Assembly (NCBI GenBank): GCA_028554795.2
Contig: CM068828.1
Coordinates: 16,562,630-16,626,629, forward strand
DNA length: 64,000 nt
From: Sinohyriopsis cumingii
Taxonomy: Eukaryota; Mollusca; Bivalvia; Unionida; Unionidae
Direction of reading: 5' to 3'
Positions 26,399-39,142 of this stretch are shown here, piece after piece. Both the position numbers and the translations under genes were made by a program. The notes beneath the pieces are model-generated. The model was not told where the DNA came from. It ran no database searches and was given only the letters and a program-made list of their open reading frames with translations. How positions within the stretch are numbered: the first letter of the stretch is position 1; each line of letters begins with the position of its first letter.

Positions 26399-28251
26399 TG
26401 TAACAGGATTTGACCTGAATGGATGCTTGGATTAAATGACAACAAAACACAGTGTGATGAAAGATGGAAGTTCATGAAATGAATTAATAAAACTATGTAT
26501 ATACTCTACAAATACAGTGTGATTATTTTTAGCCCGAAACACAGACTCATTCATTTGATTTATACAAACATGTATGAACGTAAGATTCATATAATCGCAC
26601 GTAATGAAAGTAAGATTCAAAAAATCTCACGTTATCTCATGTGTAATGAAAGTAAAATTTAAAAAATCTCATGCGACAAAAGTAAGATTTAAAAAATCTC
26701 ATGCAATGAAAGTAAGATTTAAATAATCTCATGTGATGTAAGAAACATTCAAATAATCTCAGGCGAGGAAAGTAAGATTTAAAACATATCATGTGATAAA
26801 AGTAAGATTCAAATAATCTCATGTGATGAAAGTAAGATTCAAATAATCTCATGTAATGAAAGTAAGATTCAAATAATCTCATGTAATGAAAGTAAGATTC
26901 AAATAATCTCACGTAATTTCATGTAATGAAAGAATGATTCAAATAATTTCATGTAATGAAATTAAGATTCAAATAATCTCACGTAATGAAAGTAAGCTTC
27001 AAATAATCTCACGTAACGAAAGTAAGATTCGAATAATCTCATGAGATGAAAATAAGATTCAAATAATGTCATATGATGAAAGTAAGATTCAAATAATCTC
27101 ATGTAATGAAAGTAAGATTCAAATAATCTCACGTAATTTCATGTAATGAAAGAATGATTCAAATAATTTCATGTAATGAAATGAAGATTCAAATAATCTC
27201 ACGTAATGAAAGTAAGATTCGCATAATCTCATGAGATGAAAATAAGATTCAAATAATGTCATATGATGAAAGTAAGATTAAAATAATCTCATGTAATGGA
27301 AATAAGATTCAAATAATCTATTGTGATAAAAGTAAGATTTAAATAATCTAATGTGATGAAAGTAAGATTAAAATAATCTCATGTAATGAAAATGAATCAG
27401 TTGTACTCAACTAAAGCAACATAATCAATTGAAACAAACATATACCTCGTGACTCTGTCAATTGTACAGCCGTATGACTCATAATTACTTGTAAAAACGT
27501 GCAAACGTGTCCATTGTCAAACTACACAGTTCTCCTGACTTCTTGAGTTGGCCCACACTTGTAATGGCCACACACACCCTAAATGGATTTACCATGCGCA
27601 CAACTTTACAAATCAGCAGTTCCGTCCTTGTATGACCTTGATGGTCACAGCAGCTTCTATCTCCATAGAGACATACAGACAGTCATATCGACAGCCTGAT
27701 ACACCTTCACACACATACGCACAGACAGCTAAAATAAAACCAAACTGGTCATAATACCAGGTACGGAATTAAAATCTATATATGCATGCTACTAAATTAA
27801 ACTTTTAATATAAACTTGTAACAATTCAAAAGTTCACAACGTTTCAAATCTGCCTTGTGGTAAAGCATCATTTCATTCTACGACATTAAAAACTCAATAT
27901 GCCTCACATATGAAAATAAAATGATAAGGTAACACTTAGCCCTATGGCTGTAGAATAAAAATGGAGAACGTACACACCTAGACAAGATCCAAAAGATCAG
28001 TGTGTCAGTTAGAAAAAAAAAACTTGCCTTAAATCTACAGGAGAATGAGTATCAATACGGGTGAAATATCCGTGTATACCGTGCTTTTAGTGTTTCTCGC
28101 CGCAAGCGTTTTACGACGAGATACATGCTAATTCAGTTGTTTAACAAGAAAAACAATTATCCACCCTAGGTAACGTTACAGTCATGTGCGACGAAAATGA
28201 TCAAATCGTTTTAAGGCGAATCCAAGTTATTTCTTGCCTTATTCTGTGACA
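26399..28251 (-). repeat. 5' LTR (1853 bp)
   Basis: Starts TGTAACAG and ends TGTGACA on the plus strand, parallel to the other LTR. It contains a 30-bp array (about 26,570-27,390) followed by the same unique segment as the 3' LTR (ACTCAGTTGTACTC-like, CATGCGCACAA, GACGAGATACATGCTA, CCACCCTAGGTAACGTT). Confidence 0.92.
26570..27390. repeat. 30-bp tandem array inside the 5' LTR
   Basis: Same unit as in the 3' LTR (AAGTAAGATTCAAATAATCT core). A block of about 230 bp around 26,900-27,060 is repeated around 27,110-27,260, showing secondary duplication within the array. Confidence 0.88.
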
Positions 28252-28256
28252 ATATT

Positions 28257-29100
28257 TAGATATGGAAGTATATGATGAAGAGATAAATATATTCCAGACA
28301 TTCCACTTTATATGATGAAATTGATGGATATATTCGTTGTATTCCATTGTATATAATGAAATTGATAAATATATTCCATCAATTCAATTATATATGAAAG
28401 ACGTTGATGAATATATTCGTTGCATTCCACTGTATATGATGAAATTAATAAACATATTCCATGCATTCCATTGTATATGATGAAATTGATGAACATATTC
28501 CATGCATTCCATTGTCTATGATGAAATTAATGAACAAATTCCATGCATTCCGTTGTATATGATGAAATTGATGAATATATTCAATGCATTCCATTGTTTA
28601 TGATGAAATTAATGAACGTATTCAATGCATTCCTTTGTTTATGATGAAATTAATGAACATATTCCATGCATTCCATTGTATAGGATGAAACTGATAAACA
28701 TATTCCATGCATTCCATTGTACATGATGAAACTGATGAACATATTCCATGCATTCCATTGTATAGGATGAAATTGGTGAATATATTCCATGCATTCCATT
28801 GTATAGGATGAAATTGATAAACATATTCCATGCATTCCCTTGTACATGATGAAATTGATGAACATATTCAATGCATTCTATTGTTTATGATGAAATTAAT
28901 GAACATATTCCATGCTATCCATTGTACATGATGAAACTGATGAACATATTCCATGCATTCCATTGTATAGGATGAAATTGATGAATATACTCCATGCATT
29001 CCATTGTACATGATGAAATTGATGAATATATTCCATGCTTTTCATGGTATGTAATGAAAATAGATGTATATAATCCATGATTTCCATTGTTTCTTATGGA
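28257..29100. repeat. 41-bp satellite, right block
   Basis: About 20 units of the same 41-bp monomer in the same orientation as the left block, more diverged (GAACATATTC and CATTGTACATGATG variants) and fading out by 29,100. The LTR element split one array into these two blocks. Confidence 0.92.
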
Positions 29101-29705
29101 AACTAGTGAACCTATATAACAGAAATAAATAATCAAAGGTAAGCACGATATATCTTAGTAAGAAATATCGTTGACAAGAACGTTTTTCATGTTTATTTGT
29201 CTGGTGATTTAAAAATGTAACAGAAACGTAGAATTTTTCTTTTCACTGCTTTACAATGACATAATTTTGTGGAATATGTTTTCATTTCTTTGTCGTAAAT
29301 ACGACCAAGTGCTTTGCATACTCTATATCTGGCTTATTAAGAAGGAAGCATTCAATATCTTTACGGATATTAAAACACAAAAGAACGGAAAAAGGTAAAT
29401 GTTTCCATTTACTTTAATATCATTTAATTTCGTTGGGCTCAGTTTTCTTGGTTTTGTAAAAAAAATGGCATTTTCGTGGGTACTTATATTCGTGGTTTTG
29501 CTGTCAAAGTTTCCATATCAGTAGGTATTAAATTTCTTGGTTTTACCTCTACAAATACCCCCTCCCCCCCCCCGAAATACAAAAGGATTAAACTTTCCGA
29601 CGCAAACGGCGGTCACTTTAATGTTTAAAACTACACTACCACCTGCATGAGCACAAACCAAAGACCTGGCAAGTTTAATACTTACCCCGTGTTTTCAACC
29701 AAGTG
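29101..29705. other. Anonymous DNA
   Basis: No gene or repeat family is recognised. A C-rich run lies near 29,562-29,573. Confidence 0.55.
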
Positions 29706-29790
29706 AAATATATATTTGACTAAAACGATTTTGTCCGTTATACTTTCAAGCTACTAAATGGACAAAATCAGTTTAGTCAAATATATATTT
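29706..29790. repeat. Near-perfect foldback, 31-bp arms
   Basis: Arms 29,706-29,736 and 29,760-29,790 are reverse complements with one mismatch (innermost GATTTTGTCC versus GGACAAAATC), separated by 23 nt. This could be a MITE-like remnant or a transcribed hairpin. No flanking target duplication is obvious. Confidence 0.8.
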
Positions 29791-30344
29791 TGCGCACGTA
29801 ATTGTGCCTATATGACTATGCCTATGAAATCGTATTTGTGAACTTCAAATGAGTCATTATAATATTTTTCCACACAAGACATTATGCCTTTGCGACATTA
29901 TCCGTTTACACTCAGTTCAGATTATCATTGTTGTCAAAAGTTTATTATCAAAAGTAAAAGGAGCGACGACGAAAACAACTATCAAAATGAAATACTTGTC
30001 TGCTAAAGAATCTTTGCATCACTTTGCACTATGGTGTGTTAATGATTATAAAATGTTGTCAAGCGCAAAACAAACAATCTACAAACACCAATCGGTACTT
30101 GCCAAAAAGGAAACATTCTACGACGGGTATTTCACAAGTTCTGTGTATTCCTGCGCTGTACATACAGCACAGTTCTTTATTGGTGATCAGTGTATTCGCT
30201 CAAAGAAGTCCCCATAAACGTACCCGCTTCTTCAATCATCGTTTCAAGTTAAAGTGTCGTTAATTCGGATTCGGAAACACCATGTTGCAGTTGGACAGAA
30301 TTGGTGTAACTCATGCCCCTAGCAAACAATGAATCGACGAAAAA
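29791..30344. other. Anonymous DNA
   Basis: A 122-codon open frame lies at 29,849-30,217 on plus. It shows no domain, signal peptide or homology that I recognise, and nothing supports calling it a gene. Confidence 0.5.
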
Positions 30345-30840
30345 ATGAAATTTAACAGATACGATCTAAAAACTCAACATACGAAATGGAACTTTTAGTA
30401 CAATCAATGTGATTCAAGAAATTAAATTGAAACTCTCGACTTATGACATTAAAATTTCTACAACCGCGTGTAATTCAGAAGATACAATATAAAAGCTCTA
30501 CATTGGACATCGAATTTTCAACCAGCGCTGTGTATAGTTCAACAGATGAAATCTAAATAACCAGCATATAAAATGGAACTTTCAACATAAACTTTTTGAA
30601 CCAATACGTAAATTAGGAATTCTCGATGTATCACGTTGAAATTTCAACCACCGCCATGTAATTCAAACGACACAGTCTAAACCCTCTACATAGAAAATAT
30701 AACTTTCAAACACTACTGTTTAATACAACAGATACAATCTAAAATCTCGATAAAATGGAACTTTAAGGACAATCGTTTTTTTTTTTTTACACAACACGTG
30801 AAATTGTAATTCTGGATATATGACATTAAAATTTCAACGG
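30345..30840. repeat. Decayed tandem repeat
   Basis: Loosely repeated phrases (AACAGATACAATCTAAAA, AAAATGGAACTTT, GACATTAAAATTTCAAC) recur about every 90-190 bp in diverged form. Exact period and copy number are unclear by eye. Confidence 0.5.
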
Positions 30841-32031
30841 CAACCTTCTGATTGGACAAGCTTTTGTCCGCTACGGCGCCTCATAATAAAGGGCTTAGAG
30901 AGGCATTGGGTTTGGGCTGGACAAAATCATTTGGTGGATATATGGCGCTCCCCTGTGTGATTCCTGGTGAGGATGCATGTATGTTCGCTTACGACAATTT
31001 ATGGCTAGTAACCATTTGCATATTTTCATCTCTGATAAAAAAATAAAATAAAGCGCGTTGAGAGTTTCTGCCCCATCCCATCTCCTCACAACTTGATTAT
31101 TGGTCCCCATTGCAATAAAAGGAATTTTGGCCCCACTGTTTGAGATAAAACTAGAAAATGATATAAATATATTTATTCCCCCAGATAATAAAATATGTAA
31201 GTAAATTCCACTTTTTATTTTTTAAAAACCGACATTTGTTGCTAGCTATGTGCATTTATAAACACCATTGTTTTTATTTATTCAAATGGTGGTACAATTA
31301 TGTTATGTAAAGGGTAAAGCAACACCCTAACACAGGAGCATCTGAACAGTCCCCGCCATCTTGGAACTACACTGTCGACACAGCCTTCAACAAAAAATAA
31401 TTAATGGAGTTAGATGTCAGGTTTCAGTGACCTAGTTGCAAAACGTGATCCTATACTCGTTCCGTATTACTGGCAGTTATGTAAAACAAAAGAAGACATT
31501 TTTAAGGAATCTCTTCAACTATACAAACTTTATTGATCAGTGATATTGTAATACTGCAGTCATAAGTATGCGATATATTCACTGACAGCATTGCAAGTGT
31601 TCATGTTCATTTTTGTGGTAGTCAAAAATATTTAATAATATGGAAGTGATCATCCAGCATTGTCTTCAATCAGCACTATCTCAGTTCAGATTTACCTTAT
31701 GAAAATACGGACAACGAATCATATAGGTCTATTCATATAAGATCAATTATGAATACATATATTTCTGAGTTTTATCCAAACTCACAAATATTACAGGTAT
31801 CTGAAAAACTCCGAAAATTTCAGTATTAAAAAGCCTACTTTGGTTTGGTTATGGAAACTGTAGGTGTAACATTTCGGCTGAAGTGTAAAATTGATTGTGA
31901 ACTGCATGTAATTCTGCTGGCGAAGTCCATGCAACCTGCATGCATATTATTTTGTTTAATCTGGCACATTTCATGGCGAAATACTGAATGGTTAAATATT
32001 AGTAAACTCCGAAACTTGGATAACAATAGAT

Positions 32032-32107
<76 letters not shown>

Positions 32108-33164
32108 TTATATCATTTACAACTTAGGTTAGTTTTCATTTGTTTCAATAACACTTTAAACACATCATTAACTAATGGGACACATGGTGGCAGATAATTC
32201 AGGCTATCCTGATAGGTATCGAAAGTTTGACGAGTTCGAATCAACTCACCCACCTCAACTTCATTAACTAAAAGGATTAAATATAAACTTGTATTTTAAC
32301 ATCAATAATGGTATAGTTAACTGCCATTTTAGTTGTATAGTCACAGAATAATTTCGACCGGTTAATGATTTTTTTTCTTCAATGAAGCCATTTCGACTTT
32401 AAGAAAGAACTGGTCATAAGGAAGATGTTGTCTATTGTTTATTTTCGGTCACCTGTTATCGTGTTATTCATTAGAAACAAACATCAGTTGAAAAATGGTC
32501 ACGATACATCGAATATTATTTAGGTCCCTCAGGTATGTCTCATATCGGAACCTAACCTATTCGTAAACTGATGACGTCAAGAGCTTATTCATGCAGAAAA
32601 GGCAATGTCCTCAAAATAGCGGCTGGACTAAATCCAATTTTTGTCAGTCTCAAAACTGGTTTTTGGACATGTTCAAAAAAGAAAAAAGAGTACTCGATTT
32701 CGTTTATACTGCAATCATTAGTGACATTAGTGTCGAGTGGCATAATCGACTATCTGGTGTACAGTTCTATGAAACCATTGAGAATACGAACATCTTGACT
32801 GTTTCAGTATGTCTATAATGCCTACAGTCTGCAACAGAGGAGGAAGGAAGCTTACGAAATCAAGCAGTATAACAACATCTCTTGTTTTACATTTCTTGAG
32901 TCGATTGCATTAAAAAATATTTAAATGCGGCCATTTCAAAACTATACGACACTATTCGGCCTCTGTGCATGCGTGCGTCTGTGTTTGAATCCACATTTAG
33001 GCCATTATGTTTCTAGTAACTTCTGTTTATTGGTTACATCTGAGCAATTTATTCCCAAGTTGATTTTGTATTGCATTCTTTACAGCGCTGATTAATCCTA
33101 GCCAAACCCCAATTATATGGCTGTATGCCTCTAATTTTACAATTTATTGTAAAACGAGCTTAAA
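30841..33164. other. Anonymous DNA with a TA tract
   Basis: No recognised gene. A long (TA)n tract occupies 32,034-32,102. Short open frames show no family features. Confidence 0.5.
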
Positions 33165-33165
33165 A

Positions 33166-33244
<79 letters not shown>

Positions 33245-33305
33245 CCCCCTACGCCAGCGTTAATTGCCTGTCTTTCTTTCGTTCTTTCTTTCTTTCTTTC
33301 TTTAT
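33166..33305. repeat. (TA)n and (CTTT)n microsatellites
   Basis: A TA tract of about 37 units (33,168-33,242) is followed, after a short gap, by a CTTT run (33,272-33,303). Confidence 0.9.
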
Positions 33306-33804
33306 ATTTCTGCTTAAAAAGAAAATAGTGTCATCTAGGTCAATGACCTAAATATCGTCAACATTTATCTATTTTCAGTCCGTCAATAATATCAACCAGT
33401 GTTTGTTGACCAAGAAGTTAAATTGTCACCTTTTTCTACCCCGAAATAAAGCCACAGCATGAATGAGAAACCGTGACGCATGTACAGTCCTTATCATGTT
33501 AAGCACAGCGCATGACGGACATAAACCTTACCGTCAATAACTTTCTTACAAGATCTGTTGGATTCTGAAAGGAACGGCACATGTTGAAAGAGTTCAATAA
33601 CATTTCGAATATCAATATTTAATGACTCGTGCGTTTGATAAATCTTTGCTGGTGACCACATCAACATGACGTGTTATTTTCTTAAATTAAATGTAGATAA
33701 TTGCATGTTTGGTATAAATGTTATTTAATATGAATGTTAACTCAAATCATCAGATCAAAACACTTTTCCGGTGAGATCTGTGCTTATTATCGCCTGCACT
33801 GCTT

Positions 33805-33810
33805 CTCTCT

Positions 33811-33891
<81 letters not shown>
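33805..33891. repeat. (TC)n-(AC)n compound microsatellite
   Basis: A TC run changes directly into a CA run; both are nearly pure. Confidence 0.9.
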
Positions 33892-33894
<3 letters not shown>

Positions 33895-35989
33895 CTCAAA
33901 AAGGTGAAGGGCTAGGAGGTACGGAGCTAATAGTTTGCTGAAGATGGGAATATAGGGAACGAAACTGAATTGGTTGTGTTGGCAGAGTTTACAACTAGAT
34001 ATATGAAGGTACTATGATTAAGACATAAAGGTACATTTTGCTACAATGTGAGGTGACTTGAATGTACGTACATACATATAGCAGGTACATATTGTATTAT
34101 AAAGCGGTATAATACTGTAATATATCTGGAGTATGCGCATTTGGATATAGCGCTCCGTTTAAAGGAATTCTTAGATTTTTGTGATTAGTCGTCTGATTAT
34201 TAGAATTCGGTGTAATGGAAATATTCCTTAGCCTGAAATAATTATCCAGTTACTAGGAGAAAACATCACGGAGTGAAGTGTTAGTGAGTTTCCATAATGT
34301 CATGGTTCACTAATAGTGAATTAGGTCAAAATCGAAAGAGTGTCTCTGAATGCCATAGTCCCTATCAGATTCTAGTGGTATACATTGATGGTGTGAATGC
34401 AGTGGTAGTATTTACGGTATGAAACCGGTAAATTACACAAAGCAATAAATAGGAAGGCACTCGACAGATACCGTTTATGTCGCTATGGTGGCAAATGTGA
34501 CGCAGTTGTATTGGCGAAATGTGACTGGACACCATGGATTGACTGGCCTAAGGTGACGAAGTTAAAAAGTTCCCTTTATTAGGGGATAGTTGCATAGTTT
34601 CTACGGCGTGGACTGAAGGCAGTACGGAAACCTAACGAAGAGAAACCATGCAGATGTGCGGTTGATGGATATTTGGCAGGTTGTGCGATCTGTGGTCTTG
34701 CATTGATTAGAGTAAAATTTATGTACAGAACGGACACGTCGGGCTTTCCAATTTACAACTGAATTTGCATGGAAGTCTTTGGAAATGTGGGGTAAACCTT
34801 TGACTTCTAGCGGGAATCGCGTCAGGGTTTGACACCGCTCGGTCAAGTAAAGACCCCTGGCTTGTAACAATACTATAGTTTGCCATGAATATAAACAATT
34901 AATTTGGATATAATACGCAGTTAAGTAATTAAATCGTGATTATTGATTTATAAACTGGCAGTAGTGATGGTAACTCACACAATATAAACTCCATTATAAG
35001 TGATATCTCTATGCATCGTACACGACCGTACGTCACATGAAGAGAAAATAATGAGAAGATTTTTTTTTCTCATAACATTTATGAAAATGCTTTTGACTGG
35101 CAATTACGGCAGAATATGATTTGATGATGGTTGGTGGTAAGAGTTCTCTTCTTCGAGCGCAATGTATTCACGGGCACTCTCTGATCGATAGAGAGATGTC
35201 ATATAGTTCCAACCTCCGTTACGGTGTCACACCTAGGGATGAGGATATACCTTTACACCGTTGAGGTACGAGAGGTACTGAGTTCTAACTGTCAAGAAAA
35301 GGTGGACTGTCATTCATCATGAGGTCCAAAGGAAAACTGTTTCCGCACTGCATGAGGCGTTGCTTAATGTAATGGAAAACGGAGAATCATGACTCGCTTT
35401 CAATAAAGGTTATGACTTCAAGTGATTAACTTAAACTATGGGTCATCGTTAAGAAACATTATAAGGTTCGATTCTGAGTTTTAAGAAAATTTACAAGCCG
35501 TAATATAATATCTTTTGTTTTCTAAATATGGTCGCCTGCAAGGGAACTTTTAGCTTCCTTTTAACTTCATCGTTCACAACCTTTTAAATACACGTTCTTT
35601 AGATTTACACACAACCTTTCCAATACCTGTTCTTTAGATTTACACACGTCATCACAGAAAAATTGGCCGTAGTAACACTTTCCATGATGGACTGATAAAC
35701 GCCCTCCAAGAAAAGTTTGCTTATAAAGAGACTTCTTCCTGTCGCGACTAGTACCATATTTCTGATTCCAGAATTCGCAAACTTAGAACACAAAAAGAAA
35801 AATTATAAAATATATTTGAATTATAAGAATAAAAATTGCATTGAATTAAAATTCATAAACAATTCATTCCCAGTAGCATTAGTAGTAATATCGTTGTAAT
35901 CGTCGTCATCCTTGTCATCATCGTTATAATCGGTATCATTGGCATTATAATAGGTGTTATTGGTATATTATTAAAGTGTAAAAATCAAA

Positions 35990-35990
<1 letters not shown>
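33892..35990. other. Anonymous DNA
   Basis: No gene or mobile element is recognised. An 89-codon minus-strand frame (34,601-34,870) has no recognisable domain. Confidence 0.5.

Positions 35991-35992
<2 letters not shown>

Positions 35993-36072
<80 letters not shown>
35993..36072. repeat. (TA)n microsatellite, about 40 units
   Basis: A pure TA tract able to form a cruciform. Confidence 0.92.
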
Positions 36073-36075
<3 letters not shown>

Positions 36076-37689
36076 AATAGTTGTACATGATTCAGTGGTC
36101 TTGCATGGTCTGAAATGCAGTCTGGCAGAGTTTTACGAATGACCTGTTAATTAAGGATTTAGGACACTGTTCGACACGCCTATGTTCACCCAATAATATG
36201 GCTTTCGTGGTCGTACGAAGATTTAATTTAAATATGAAGATATCGATTAATGTATGGAAAACTGTTTATTTACGGCGAACCGAATACATTTGCATGTACT
36301 GCAATTATGTTACACAATCAGTCTGAAGGATAACGACAATTACAGACAGATTTCCGATGATGTTTATAGATGGGTGGGGTAGGACATTTAAGCAATTATA
36401 ACAACGATTGGTGCGCAAGAAAACACATGCTCTGAAAACATGTATATAACATTATTAGAGTCAAACAATGACATGATTTAGCGACTATTATTATTACAGA
36501 TGCAACACGAACGTTGTTGTTGATATCGATACACAGCTATCACTGATCATTTGCCCTAATTTACAGAAACGTTTCAAGATACTTTATAATTTCCTGAAAT
36601 CAAACCAAGAACTGCCAGGGTCTAATTTATTTTTTCATAATTGATAAAAGTCTCCATGTTTAGCAAATGTTTAGTTTAGCCATTATCTCACCAGCTTGTG
36701 TATCTCAATAAAAATACGTGTGTTGTCTATTTTATGATGCTGTGCATCGCAACAATAAATATGTGTATTGTCTACTTTATGAGCAGGGGTGGGTGGATGA
36801 ACCGACTTTTCTTTGGACCGACCTGCCTTGGTCCTTTTAAGGCCCCGATTCTACATCCAAACCTTGGAAAAATGCTGAGATCTTGATTTTCAAAAGCCGA
36901 TACGAGCCTTGTATCCATGGCAGACACGTCGTCGGTGATATCCACAAGGATATAAAAGGTGGGTGGGTGTAGTGTGCTATAAAATAACTGACTTATCATT
37001 GATCCACAACAAAACGAACTGTATTTTAAAACAAAGTGCTCAACCTAAGATTCTATGTGATATCGTGTATTTGGATCATGTAAACTGATTGTAATGAGTC
37101 AATGTGGATTTCTTTGAGCATGTGCAAAGAGGTTTTTAAACTATGTACGTCCATGTCGACGGGATACCAAGTCTGATGAATAATTCGCTGTGTATGTGGA
37201 TCAGCGCCGTTAAAGATAACCAAATAAATTACAGTTATCTCTGATCACTTTGGGGATTTAAGCGTACCGATGAGTAAGGTAAATGACATCTGCATAAACT
37301 ACAAGATTATTAATACTACCATCAAGATCTTTGACCGAAGACGAATCATTGATATCAGATAAATTCAACAACATCTGTATCGGGCGACAATTAATCTCCG
37401 GCGATTGAATCTTCTGCAACAATATCGCTAGCGATATTATTGAATTCCTTGAGGACATTATAATATCGCTGGTTGTCAGCGGATGGCGCTAATAAATAAC
37501 GTTTTTCCCATTTGAGCCATCTCATTATCAGGCTGGGCAGCAACTGGTTTTACCAAACCCAAAGGGACCCATGATAATGGCTCGAACAGATTTTAGGTAA
37601 TGATGTATAATGTTTCACATTTGCTTGCTCTTGTGTCCCTGAAAAGTCAATCCACATTCATGTTGTAAGAATATGTATTATTTATAATC
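36073..37689. other. Anonymous DNA
   Basis: A locally GC-richer stretch at 36,780-36,975 keeps a 75-codon minus-strand frame open, but no family is recognised. A short imperfect inverted repeat (GAGCCAT..ATTATCA / TGATAATGGCTC) lies at about 37,515-37,585. Confidence 0.5.
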
Positions 37690-38176
37690 ATGAGTCTATA
37701 TTGTGTTAGATGCAAGGCGGTTACTGATACTATTGGATTAGGAGCAACAACGACAAAGAATAACAGGCGAGCACTTACAGGCAAGTGTGTAAAATGCAGC
37801 GCCAAAGCAAAAATTAAGTTTGTGAGCATTCCTATTTCTGGAACTAGTTGGCAAAGCCTGGGAGGTGATATTCCTGTGGCACTCGGGAGATTACCGGGAA
37901 ATCCTTGGGCTAAGTACCCGGGTGAAAAAATACTTCTTCTAGGATATAATTAATATGGTCATAGAATCTGATCTAATATGAGACTTGACGAAAAAAATCA
38001 ATTAAAAACAAGGCGAATTTCCAGAAAATGCGATTGGTCAAGCGTGCCACGCTCATGAGGTTGCGGAAAAAAATCGAGATCTACAACAATATCATATCGC
38101 TGATGTCAAGTTGATTGACACGTTAAGTCTAAAAAAGATTGAGGGAGTCACTTGCCAACTCGTTGATAAGCTCAGC
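37690..38176 (+). pseudogene. Broken zinc-ribbon (DUF5679-like) / PLA2-like gene
   Basis: The first 87 codons (37,690-37,950) are intact: a CxxC..CxxC ribbon with Cys5/Cys8 and Cys33/Cys36 and a KNNRRALTGKC segment, as in DUF5679-type domains, then a linker ending WAKYPGEKILLLGYN. Stops follow at 37,951 and shortly after, where a parvovirus-like PLA2 fold would have its YxGPGT calcium loop. Another frame (about 38,010-38,175) then reads a helix with AHEVAEKNRDLQQYHIADVK, resembling the PLA2 HDxxY active-site helix with Asp replaced by Glu. I infer a zinc-ribbon plus PLA2-like protein, now dead. It lies just upstream of an integrase relic in the same orientation. Confidence 0.6.
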
Positions 38177-38289
38177 TAGAGTGGTAGGTTAACGATGAGG
38201 GCAGGCAATTGATTGTCTGGTGATTAATAATGGAGTCGATTTATTATAGTCCAAGAGGATACTAAAAATGTTCAGCATCGATTAATTAA

Positions 38290-39135
38290 CTCCCAGATGC
38301 GGATGGTTTCACGCGTGGTCTTTCCGCAGATTGGTTGGCCCAACAGGCAATATGACAAATTTATTTACCGGCACCTAACATGATTCAAAAGGTGCGGTTT
38401 GATGTCAGCACTCCCAATGAAGTTCATCAGACAGATATCTTGTTTTCACCCCATCACACTATTATAACTGGCACATAAAGTAAACGCAAAGGAAAGACTC
38501 GCACATGCAAATACGCTTTGAAGGTCCTCGATATTGCAAGCAGGTACAAGGAAGCGGAACCATTATCAACTAAAACAGCAGCTGAAGTCGCATGCTCGTT
38601 TGAACGAATTTATTCGCGTGAACCTTTACGCTGGTCACGATTGCTAGAGGCTGATCCCGGAAAAGAATTTACTGTTGCAGTATCATCACTGATGCAACAA
38701 GATAATGTTGAAATCATACACGGATACGCTGCAATACATCGTAATCAGGAAATCGTTGAACGATTTAATCGAACACATGCTGGGCGATGGTTTGGACATC
38801 AGTACACCCAGGAATTACAGATGAAGGTCTGATCTACTGAATGGGTTGCGAGACTAACAAGCGTAATAGTCGCGTTAAATAACGAAGTCACGCGTGAAAT
38901 TGCTATGAAACCCGTCGATGCAATCGCGAAGAAACACACCCAAGTAAAGCGGCGGGACTTGCCAGCGAGACCAGTGCTGGACAGCAACGTAATATTCAAG
39001 TATTATATGAACCTGGTGAACTTGAAGGTGCCAAAAAGAGCAAGTGATCCTATTTGGAGTATAACCAAAAACGGAAACGGAATGGAATGGCATTGCGCCT
39101 TATCTCGCATTGAGACTCGATATGTTGAAGTCTAA
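38290..39135 (+). pseudogene. DDE integrase (rve) relic of a second element
   Basis: One frame carries a retroviral-type integrase core: first catalytic Asp in VHQTDILFSPH (about 38,430-38,460), then KVLDIASRYKEAEPLSTKT, second Asp in LEADPGKEF (about 38,650-38,676), and Glu in NQEIVERFNRT (about 38,743-38,775). A C-terminal part (KRASDPIWSI) ends at TAA 39,133-39,135. In-frame stops at 38,353 (TGA), 38,476 (TAA) and 38,830 (TGA) kill it. The family matches transposon-encoded integrases common in cnidarians and molluscs. It is distinct from the Maverick integrase at 63.4 kb. Confidence 0.85.
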
Positions 39136-39142
39136 TTAATTC

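Larger units (their letters stand above)
19102..28251 (-). mobile_element. Ty3/Gypsy LTR retrotransposon, Gmr1-like, degenerate
   Basis: A complete insertion bounded by two related LTRs with TG..CA termini and a 5-bp target duplication, ATATT (19,097-19,101 and 28,252-28,256). Transcription would run on the minus strand: 5' LTR 26,399-28,251, gag, protease, integrase remnant, RT, RNase H, polypurine tract, 3' LTR 19,102-22,606. The integrase zinc-binding region precedes RT, and RNase H ends just before the polypurine tract. That is the Gmr1-type order. Multiple stops and frameshifts make the copy non-coding. The LTRs differ by many substitutions and indels, so the insertion is old. Confidence 0.93.

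Noticed and set aside
14670..29100. CRISPR-like arrays
   Set aside because: The 41-bp and 30-bp arrays have no unique spacers between repeats; they are ordinary satellites in a eukaryotic genome.
36772..36999. 75-codon minus-strand ORF as a host exon
   Set aside because: No recognised domain, no clear splice sites and no neighbouring exons; only a local GC rise supports it.
37690..38176. Endogenous parvovirus
   Set aside because: Only a PLA2-like helix and ribbon are seen; there is no parvoviral NS1 helicase, and the neighbour is a transposon-type integrase in the same orientation.
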